A DNA stretch of 64,000 nucleotides, from the NCBI GenBank assembly GCA_021774335.1, contig JAJFJD010000059.1, forward strand, positions 248,001-312,000. The letters run 5' to 3'. This document shows positions 58,150 through 64,000 of the stretch, piece by piece. The first letter of the stretch is position 1; every line of letters starts with the position of its first letter. The notes under the pieces were generated by a model. The model searched no databases. It worked only from the letters and a program-made list of their open reading frames with translations, and was not told where the DNA came from. This DNA is from Alphaproteobacteria bacterium (GTDB taxonomy: Bacteria; Pseudomonadota; Alphaproteobacteria; UBA8366). Made by a program: the position numbers and the translations under genes.

Positions 58150-59025
58150 TCAGCCCCAGGGGCCGGCGGCGGGGGCCGCGGCGCCTGCCATTTCGCGGAG
58201 CCGGCCGACCCGGTTCGCAGTGTTGGGATGGGTCGAGAACAGGCTGTCGACGCTGTGGGCGTGCAGCGGATTGACGATGAACATATGTGCGGTCGCCGGG
58301 TTCTGCTCGGCGGCATCGTTGTCGATTTGCTGGGCGCCTTGCTCCAGTTTCTCCAGCGCGGAAGCCAGCCACAGCGGATGGCCGCTGATTTCGGCGCCCA
58401 GGCGGTCCGCCGCATACTCGCGGGTTCGGCTGATCGCCATCTGGACCAGCATCGCCGCGAAGGGGGCGAGCAGCGCAACCAACACCACGCCGACAATACC
58501 GAGCGGATTGTTGCGGTTGCCGCCGCCGAACATGCCCGCGAACATGGCGAAATTCGCCAACATGGATATCGCGCCGGCGATGGTCGCCGTGATCGTCATG
58601 ATCAAGGTGTCGCGATTCTTCACATGCGCCAGTTCATGCGCCATCACGCCGGCGATTTCCTCATGGCTCAAGATGCGCATCAGCCCCGTTGTCGCCGCGA
58701 CGGCTGCATTCTCGGGGTTGCGGCCCGTCGCGAAGGCATTCGGTTGGTCGTTCTCCATGAGGTAGACCTTTGGCATCGGCAGTTCGGCCTTTTGGGCAAG
58801 TTGCTCGACGATACCGTAAAACCCCGGGGCGTCGCCACGCTCGATCTGGCGTGCGCCATACATGCGCAGCACCACCTTGTCCGAATTCCAATAGGCGAAG
58901 CCATTCATGCCGATCGCAATGACCAAGGCGATCAGCATGCCCGCCTCGCCGCCGACCATGTATCCGACGCCCATGAAAAGTGCCGTCATGCCGGCCAGCA
59001 GCATTGACGTGCGGACGTAGTTCAC
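58150..59025 (-). CDS. htpX: Membrane zinc metalloprotease HtpX
   Basis: A 291-residue inner-membrane protease that degrades damaged membrane proteins. Two N-terminal helices, then the zinc motif MAHELAHVKNRD near residue 128, two further helices (IMTITATIAGAISMLANFAMF, IVGVVLVALLAPFAAMLVQMA) and the third-ligand region SRTREYAADRLGAE. The GTG start is preferred, with GGGAGAAG about 8 nt upstream. rsmB follows downstream in the same frame. It is divergent from sdhAF4, as in many alphaproteobacteria. Confidence 0.95.
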   Translation of the reverse strand: MNYVRTSMLLAGMTALFMGVGYMVGGEAGMLIALVIAIGMNGFAYWNSDKVVLRMYGARQIERGDAPGFYGIVEQLAQKAELPMPKVYLMENDQPNAFATGRNPENAAVAATTGLMRILSHEEIAGVMAHELAHVKNRDTLIMTITATIAGAISMLANFAMFAGMFGGGNRNNPLGIVGVVLVALLAPFAAMLVQMAISRTREYAADRLGAEISGHPLWLASALEKLEQGAQQIDNDAAEQNPATAHMFIVNPLHAHSVDSLFSTHPNTANRVGRLREMAGAAAPAAGPWG

Positions 59026-59136
59026 GATGCACTTCTCCCTATGAATGACGAAACAGGCATAACCCACCTAATTAGGGGATACTGGCAGTCGGCTTCAAGG
59101 CCTGGAAAATGCCCGAAAATGTGTCATATTGACACG

Positions 59137-59415
59137 ATGCCTAACATTTTTGACCGACTCCGAAAACGCCAATCGACCGGGCCGGACAGCCCGGAGAGGG
59201 CACCTGCGGGCGTGTCTCCCGCGACGGCCGTGGCCGACGACAAGGGAGTCGATCCGCGCCGACGGGCGGAAGAGAAGGCCGACGCCGCTGGCGAAAAGTG
59301 GCGGGCGGAAGCCGAGGCGCGCGGTGAAATAGCCAAGGAAGTCGGCGGGCCGAAGGGTCTGGAGCCGACTCGTTATGGCGATTGGGAAAAGGCCGGGCGG
59401 TGTTTCGATTTTTGA
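59137..59415 (+). CDS. DUF1674 / succinate dehydrogenase assembly factor 4-like protein
   Basis: A 92-residue protein whose C-terminus EVGGPKGLEPTRYGDWEKAGRCFDF is the DUF1674 (SdhAF4) signature. In eukaryotes and proteobacteria the family shields flavinated SdhA before complex II assembly. The middle is Lys/Ala/Glu-rich and helical. The ATG (MPNIFDRLRK) is chosen; an upstream in-frame ATG would overlap the htpX leader. Confidence 0.88.
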   Translation: MPNIFDRLRKRQSTGPDSPERAPAGVSPATAVADDKGVDPRRRAEEKADAAGEKWRAEAEARGEIAKEVGGPKGLEPTRYGDWEKAGRCFDF

Positions 59416-59439
59416 CCTTCCGAGCGCAGGTTGCCTGAG

Positions 59440-60075
59440 ATGGCGAAACCAACCGTTGCCGGCGCGCTCGTGAAGCAGGCGACGTCGCATTGGACGCCGC
59501 TGGCCGGCCGGCTCGGCCTCTCGGACGCCATCTTCGCCGATCTGACCGCAGCCTACGGCGAATCGCACCGCCGCTACCATACGCTGGTGCATATCGTCGA
59601 AATGCTCGACTGTCATGCGCAGTCACGGCACCTCGCCGACAATCCCGACACGATCGACCTGGCCATTTGGTTCCATGACTGCATCTACGACGCGACGCTG
59701 GGTCACGGCGAGAACGAACGGTTGAGCGCCGAGCATCTCGGCAAGGTGTATAGCGGCGATTGTTCGGCGGCGGCGCAGGCCTTGATTCTACATTCTGCGG
59801 GGCATGCAGCGTCGGACGACCCCGACATTCAACTGTTTTGCGATCTCGATCTGTACCGGCTCGGCGTTCCGTTCAAGACCTTCGATCAGCATGGCCGCGA
59901 CGTGCGCGCTGAATATACCCAAATCGCGGAAGACGTCTGGGCGACCAAGCGCAACGCATTCTTCCAGGCGCTGTTGGATCGTCCAGTGATCTATCAGACC
60001 GATTATTGGCGAAGCCGCATGGAGAAGCGGGCGCGCAAAAATTTATCCCGGACGATTCAGTCCCACGCCGGCTAG
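59440..60075 (+). CDS. HD-domain metal-dependent phosphohydrolase (COG4339 type)
   Basis: A 211-residue protein: YGESHRRYHTLVHIVEMLD and DLAIWFHDCIYDATLGHGENERLSAEHLGKV carry the HD-type metal residues, and FCDLDLYRLGVPFKTFDQHGRDVRAEYTQI is the family-specific region. The substrate is unknown; COG4339 proteins are predicted nucleotide or small-phosphate hydrolases. It lies 24 nt after the sdhAF4 gene and may be cotranscribed with it. Confidence 0.87.
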   Translation: MAKPTVAGALVKQATSHWTPLAGRLGLSDAIFADLTAAYGESHRRYHTLVHIVEMLDCHAQSRHLADNPDTIDLAIWFHDCIYDATLGHGENERLSAEHLGKVYSGDCSAAAQALILHSAGHAASDDPDIQLFCDLDLYRLGVPFKTFDQHGRDVRAEYTQIAEDVWATKRNAFFQALLDRPVIYQTDYWRSRMEKRARKNLSRTIQSHAG

Positions 60076-60081
60076 CCTCGG

Positions 60082-60912
60082 CTACCGCTTCCGCAAATAG
60101 ACGAACCAATAGACGACGCCGACCAGCAGGCCGCCGCCGATCATGTTGCCGATGGTCACGGGAATCAGGTTCATCGCGAGGCCGCCGAGCGTGAGCCCGG
60201 AGGTGGCGTCGCCGAACCAGGTGAGGAGCAATCCCAACGGGATGAAATACATGTTGGCGATCGAATGCTCGAAGCCGGCGGCAACGAAGGCGGCCACCGG
60301 CGGGACGATCACCAGGACCTTGCCGGTCACAGTGCGGGCGCTGTAGGTCAGCCACACGGCGAGACAGACGAGCACGTTGCAGAGAATTCCAAGCGCCATC
60401 GCCTCGACAAAGGGAATGGCGACCTTGCTCTCGGCGATGGCCAGTGCGGTCCGTCCGATGATTCCATTCCCCGCGTCCATATGGCCCGACAGGTACACGA
60501 GGCCGGCGGTGCCGAGCGCGCCGATGAAATTGCCGATATAGACGATGGTCCAGGCGCGCATCAGGGCCCGCAGGCTGATCAGGCCGCCGGCCCAGGCCAT
60601 CACCATCAGGTTGTTGCCGGTGAACAGCTCGGCCCCGCCGACCACCACCAGGATCAGGCCAAGCGAGAAGACGAGGCCGCCGAGCAGCCGCACCACGCCA
60701 TAGGGCAGGGCTTCCGACGCGCCGGCTACCGTCACGGTCATGAAAAGCGCGCCGAATGCGATGAACGCGCCAGCCAATACCGCCAGCGCCAGCAGCGACC
60801 AGAAATCCATCGTGGCCTTGCCGACGCCGACATGCTCCGCCTTTAGCGCCATTTCCGGCGGCAGAAGCGGATCGTGATGGTCGTCGGGGGTGGCAGGCGG
60901 TTTCGCGGACAT
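60082..60912 (-). CDS. Formate/nitrite transporter family channel
   Basis: A 276-residue FNT pentameric channel with six helices. GGAELFTGNNLMVM is the family signature and AAGFEHSIANMYFIPLGLL contains the central histidine and the second motif; GNFIGALGTAGLVYLSGHM matches the P2a region. It may carry formate, nitrite or hydrosulfide; no pfl, nir or asr gene is adjacent to decide. An N-terminal tail of about 40 residues is longer than in FocA. It converges with the HD-domain gene. Confidence 0.92.
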   Translation of the reverse strand: MSAKPPATPDDHHDPLLPPEMALKAEHVGVGKATMDFWSLLALAVLAGAFIAFGALFMTVTVAGASEALPYGVVRLLGGLVFSLGLILVVVGGAELFTGNNLMVMAWAGGLISLRALMRAWTIVYIGNFIGALGTAGLVYLSGHMDAGNGIIGRTALAIAESKVAIPFVEAMALGILCNVLVCLAVWLTYSARTVTGKVLVIVPPVAAFVAAGFEHSIANMYFIPLGLLLTWFGDATSGLTLGGLAMNLIPVTIGNMIGGGLLVGVVYWFVYLRKR

Positions 60913-60951
60913 CTCGGAACAGTTTTGGCCCCCTGCTGGTTCGGCGCAAGG

Positions 60952-60976
60952 AAAAAAGCGGGGCCTTTCGACCCCG
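60952..60976 (-). terminator. Rho-independent terminator after the GST gene
   Basis: On the minus strand CGGGGTC-GAAA-GGCCCCG (one T/G wobble, GNRA-type loop) is followed by six T after one C. It lies 44 nt after the GST stop. Confidence 0.93.
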
Positions 60977-61019
60977 ATTTGTCGGCGCTCAAATCATCGC
61001 GGGCAGTCTGCTAGCCCGA

Positions 61020-61829
61020 TCAGGTGTCGATCGGGTTGTCGGTGGCGCGCGGACCTGAATACTCAGGGTCTGCCTGCTCCGAATAGGCGCCGATATGGGC
61101 GGCCTGAAACCCGGGGCGCGCCGTCAGGCGCTGCCACCAGTCCGCCGTTCGGGGGTTCGCACCGGGGTCGAGCTGTGCGGCATCCAGTTCTTCGATGCGC
61201 TTCACATACGGCGTGACGCTGATATCGGCGAGCGAGAAATCCCCTCCCGTAAGCCACGGGCGATCCGCCAGTGTCTCCTCCATTTGACGAATCAGGCCGC
61301 GCAGCACGGCCATTGCTTCGTCCAACTCCTCCGTCGTGAACGGGTCGCGCGCCATGCGGTACCAGAAATTCCGCCGTTCGGGATCGGGAATATTGGCGAG
61401 TTTTTCATCCAGTTCGGCATCGCTCCATTCCCGTGCGATCGGATGAATGGTGAGCTGCCAGTTGTGTTTGAGGACGGCCGGCAGGTATTTGTCATCCACG
61501 TCGCGGCACCAAAGCCGCATGGCGTGGCGTGCCACCGGGTCCGCCGGGCGGATCGGATTGTCGGGAAAGGCATCGTCCAGATATTCGTTGATGAAGCTGC
61601 TTTCGATGAGCTGAACACCGTTGTGAACCAGCGCAGGAACGACCCCGTTCGGGTTGATCCTGCGATACGCCGGCGCGTGGTGCTCGTTCTTCCGTACGTT
61701 GATGGGGCGGCTCGCGTACGGGAGTTGTTTCTCGGCGAGCGCGAAGCGCACCTTTCGCGACGCACTGGATGACCAGCCGTGATAGAGGATCAGGGACCCG
61801 TCGATATTTTTGGGGGTATTTTCCGGCAT
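61020..61829 (-). CDS. Glutathione S-transferase family protein
   Basis: A 269-residue GST. The thioredoxin-like N-terminal half starts LILYHGWSSSASRKVRFALAEKQLPY, where a Ser of the SSSASRKV run would be the catalytic residue, and holds NPNGVVPALVHNGVQLIESSFINEYLDD with the glutathione motif (VPALV, ES). The helical C-terminal half includes RPWLTGGDFSLADISVTPYVKRIEEL (N-capping box). Substrate unknown. GGAGCGAGGC lies before the ATG. It is 86 nt downstream of acs on the same strand. Confidence 0.9.
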   Translation of the reverse strand: MPENTPKNIDGSLILYHGWSSSASRKVRFALAEKQLPYASRPINVRKNEHHAPAYRRINPNGVVPALVHNGVQLIESSFINEYLDDAFPDNPIRPADPVARHAMRLWCRDVDDKYLPAVLKHNWQLTIHPIAREWSDAELDEKLANIPDPERRNFWYRMARDPFTTEELDEAMAVLRGLIRQMEETLADRPWLTGGDFSLADISVTPYVKRIEELDAAQLDPGANPRTADWWQRLTARPGFQAAHIGAYSEQADPEYSGPRATDNPIDT

Positions 61830-61915
61830 TGCCTCGCTCCTTCGTCCTGTCCTCAGACGAAAGGCGGAACCGCAACCGGCCCCGCCTTTCTTTCGTCGAA
61901 TAACGGCTGCGGCCT

Positions 61916-63856
61916 TTACCGGTTCATGCGGTTGTCGACCAGGTCGTCGACCACCTGTGGCTCGGCCAGCGTGGAGGTATCGCCGAGATTGCCGAAATCG
62001 TTCTCGGCGATCTTGCGCAGGATGCGGCGCATGATCTTGCCGGACCGCGTTTTGGGCAGGCCCGGCGCCCATTGCAGCCAATCCGGGCTGGCGATCGGGC
62101 CGATTTCCTTGCGCACCCACAGCACCAATTCCTTGCGCAGGTCCTCGTCCGGATCCTCGCCCGCATTCAGCGTGACATAGGCGTAGATGCCCTGGCCCTT
62201 GATGTCGTGCGGCGCGCCGACCACGGCGGCTTCGGCGACTTTCGGATGCGCGACCAGCGCGGACTCGACCTCGGCCGTGCCCATGCGGTGGCCCGAGACG
62301 TTGATCACGTCGTCGACCCGGCCGGTGATCCAGTAATACCCGTCCTCATCGCGCCGTGCGCCGTCGCCGGTGAAGTAGCGGCCCGGATAGGTCGCGAAAT
62401 AGGTATCGAAGAACCGTGCATGGTCGCCGTAGACCGTGCGCATCTGACCCGGCCAACTGTCGGCGATGCAGAGGTTGCCTGCGCAGGCGCCGTCCAACTC
62501 GTTGCCTTCCGCATCGACCATCAGCGGCTCGATGCCGAAGAAGGGCCGCGTGGCCGACCCGGGCTTCAACGCCGTCGCCCCCGGCAGCGGTGTGATCAGG
62601 ATGCCGCCGGTCTCGGTCTGCCACCACGTATCGACGATCGGGCAGCGTCCGTCGCCGACCACGTTGTAGTACCAGAGCCAGGCTTCCGGATTGATAGGCT
62701 CGCCGACCGTGCCCAGCAGCTTGATCGACTTGCGGCTGGTTTTCTTGACCGGTCCATCGCCGTCGCGCATGAGCGCACGGATCGCCGTCGGCGCGGTATA
62801 GAAGATCTCGATGTTGTGCTTGTCGCAGACCTGCCAGAAGCGGCTGGTGTCCGGGTAGTTGGGCACGCCCTCGAACATCACGGTGATGGCGCCGTTGGCG
62901 AGCGGGCCATAGACGATATAGCTGTGGCCGGTGACCCAGCCCACATCGGCGGTGCACCAATAGACCTGCCCGTCCTTGTAGTCGAACACGTATTGATGCG
63001 TCATCGACGCGTAGACCATGTAGCCGCCGGTCGTGTGCATCACGCCCTTCGGTTTGCCGGTCGATCCCGACGTATAAAGGATGAACATCGGGTCTTCCGC
63101 GTCCATCTCCTCGGCCGGGCAGTCCGCCGACGCGTCGGCGATCAGGTCGTGGTACCAGACGTCGCGACCGTCTTCCCACTCGACAGCGCCGCCGGTCCGT
63201 TTGACCACGACGCATTTCTCGATCGATGGGCAGCATTTCAGCGCCGCGTCGCTGTTGGCCTTGAGCGGGATCGGCCGCCCGCCGCGAAGGCCCTCGTCGG
63301 CGGTGATGATGATGTTGCAGTCGCAGTCCTGAATTCGGCCGGCCAAAGCATCCGGCGAGAAGCCGCCGAAGACGATCGAATGGATTGCGCCGATGCGCAC
63401 GCAGGCCAGCATGGCCACGGCGGCCTCGGGGATCATCGGCATGTAGATGGTGATGCGGTCGCCCTTCTTCGCGCCGATCGCCTTCAGCCCGTTGGCGAAC
63501 TTGCACACTTCTTCATGCAGCTCGCGATAGGTGATGGTCTTGTCGTCCTTGGGATCGTCGCCTTCCCAGATGATCGCGGTCTGGTCGCCGCGGGTTTCCA
63601 GGTGCCGGTCGAGGCAGTTATAGGCGGCGTTCGTCGTGCCGTCGTAGAACCAGCGAATATGCAGGTCGTCCTTGTTGTAGGAGACGTCCTTGACCTTGCT
63701 GAACGGTTTGAACCAATCGATCCGCTTGCCATGTTCGGCCCAGAAACCTTCCGGGTCCTCGACCGACTGCTGATACATGCTGAGGTATTTGTCGTTGTCG
63801 ACCCAGGCTTCGGCCGCCGTCTCGGCGGGGACCGGGAATAATGTGTTGTCACTCAT
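61916..63856 (-). CDS. acs: Acetyl-CoA synthetase
   Basis: A 646-residue AMP-forming acetate-CoA ligase. YTSGSTGKPKGVMHTTGGYMVY is the phosphate loop, DTWWQTETGGILITPLPG the acetyl-site region, and YFTGDGARRDEDGYYWITGRVDDVINVSGHR the hinge. PKTRSGKIMRRILRKIA carries the lysine acetylated by Pat-type enzymes. Full length, with AAGGGAGG before the ATG. It lets the cell grow on acetate and salvage acetate from catabolism; nearby CoA-transferase and ligase genes fit an acid-using lifestyle. Confidence 0.97.
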   Translation of the reverse strand: MSDNTLFPVPAETAAEAWVDNDKYLSMYQQSVEDPEGFWAEHGKRIDWFKPFSKVKDVSYNKDDLHIRWFYDGTTNAAYNCLDRHLETRGDQTAIIWEGDDPKDDKTITYRELHEEVCKFANGLKAIGAKKGDRITIYMPMIPEAAVAMLACVRIGAIHSIVFGGFSPDALAGRIQDCDCNIIITADEGLRGGRPIPLKANSDAALKCCPSIEKCVVVKRTGGAVEWEDGRDVWYHDLIADASADCPAEEMDAEDPMFILYTSGSTGKPKGVMHTTGGYMVYASMTHQYVFDYKDGQVYWCTADVGWVTGHSYIVYGPLANGAITVMFEGVPNYPDTSRFWQVCDKHNIEIFYTAPTAIRALMRDGDGPVKKTSRKSIKLLGTVGEPINPEAWLWYYNVVGDGRCPIVDTWWQTETGGILITPLPGATALKPGSATRPFFGIEPLMVDAEGNELDGACAGNLCIADSWPGQMRTVYGDHARFFDTYFATYPGRYFTGDGARRDEDGYYWITGRVDDVINVSGHRMGTAEVESALVAHPKVAEAAVVGAPHDIKGQGIYAYVTLNAGEDPDEDLRKELVLWVRKEIGPIASPDWLQWAPGLPKTRSGKIMRRILRKIAENDFGNLGDTSTLAEPQVVDDLVDNRMNR

Positions 63857-63886
63857 GATGTGCCTCCCTTATCGAGGATTGGTTCG

Positions 63887-64000
63887 TTACGGTCCGGTGC
63901 TTGATCCGTTCCGTTGCTTGGCGCGCTCCATCGCCTGCTTGATGAGGTCCATGGCCTCTTCGCTCTCGCCCCATCGCTTTACCTTGACCCATTTTCCCTT
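63887..64000 (-). CDS. C-terminal end of an unidentified protein (5' part beyond window)
   Basis: The minus-strand frame from the window edge reads about 37 residues (WVKVKRWGESEEAMDLIK, then QAMERAKQRNGSSTGP) to a TAA. Charged, helical and in the codon style of the neighbours, it looks like the tail of a real gene upstream of acs. Too short to identify. Confidence 0.45.
   Translation of the reverse strand, partial: KGKWVKVKRWGESEEAMDLIKQAMERAKQRNGSSTGP

Noticed and set aside
61860..61889. AAAGGCGG / CCGCCTTT inverted repeat after acs as a terminator
   Set aside because: The loop is 14 nt and no T run follows on the minus strand beyond the arm itself, so termination is not convincing.
61916..63841. 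Long plus-strand open frame opposite acs
   Set aside because: acs is unmistakable on the minus strand; the opposite frame is a composition shadow.
1..64000. CRISPR arrays, insertion sequences, rRNA genes, phage genes
   Set aside because: No regularly spaced repeats of CRISPR type, no transposase or terminal repeats and no rRNA sequence were found on reading the window.

Overview
The window looks like chromosomal DNA of a GC-rich alphaproteobacterium, most likely of the Rhodospirillales type. The evidence is conserved alphaproteobacterial gene order: thioredoxin/LON/Trm112/DUF971, purH/heparinase/rpe/rsmB/htpX/sdhAF4, and a 1.6-kDa-scale (about 1600-residue) NAD-glutamate dehydrogenase. There is also a strong bias to GC-ending codons, and liv-type ABC and TRAP transporters are abundant. 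Coding density is high. I see no CRISPR array, phage, insertion sequence or rRNA operon. One tRNA gene, Gly(GCC), is present.

Layout. 1-3.4 kb: a dapC-like aminotransferase cut by the window edge, then the nitrogen-sensing pair glnK-amtB, with a candidate NtrC site and a sigma54-like promoter. 3.4-7.7 kb: housekeeping genes (ubiquinone-type hydroxylase, DUF971, Trm112, LON-domain protein, YbbN-type thioredoxin, prolyl-tRNA editing protein). 7.8-10.2 kb: tRNA-Gly followed by an islet of less GC-rich DNA holding a PAPS-type sulfotransferase and an APS kinase. 10.2-14.9 kb: a membrane channel-like protein, an amphipathic lipoprotein, GIY-YIG, a TauD dioxygenase, DUF2461, TfoX and GFA genes. 15.1-23.9 kb: an operon with an acyl-CoA synthetase, a complete branched-chain-type ABC importer (LivG, H, M, substrate-binding protein, LivF) and a second, PaaK-type ligase, so uptake appears coupled to CoA activation. 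23.9-42.8 kb: a catabolic district with an orphan histidine kinase, a dimethylglycine-dehydrogenase-like flavoprotein, a TRAP transporter, RraA, gamma-glutamyltransferase, a hydroxyacid reductase, an unusual SDR, a TauD dioxygenase divergent from an IclR regulator, a TylF-type methyltransferase broken by an amber codon, a rhodanese, an alpha/beta hydrolase and a two-subunit CoA-transferase.

43-49.9 kb holds the large NAD-dependent glutamate dehydrogenase, YbjQ and purH. 50-54.3 kb is a surface-polysaccharide module: a membrane nucleotide-sugar dehydratase, a WecA-like sugar-phosphate transferase, a NusG/RfaH-like antiterminator and an EPS-associated winged-helix regulator. It sits inside an otherwise conserved purH/heparinase/rpe/rsmB/htpX neighbourhood. 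Its promoter region carries three evenly spaced GTTCA-N5-TGAAC palindromes that straddle a plausible -35/-10. 56-64 kb: rpe, rsmB, htpX, sdhAF4, an HD hydrolase, a formate/nitrite-type channel, a GST, acetyl-CoA synthetase and the tail of an unknown gene.

The most interesting items are regulatory (the three-palindrome array, tandem inverted repeats before the ligase/ABC operon, nested repeats between tauD and iclR). Next come the sulfation islet next to the tRNA, the in-frame amber codon in the methyltransferase, an SDR lacking its catalytic tyrosine, and an rsmB whose conserved N-terminus lies upstream of any standard start codon. All functional calls come from reading the sequence; no database search was run.
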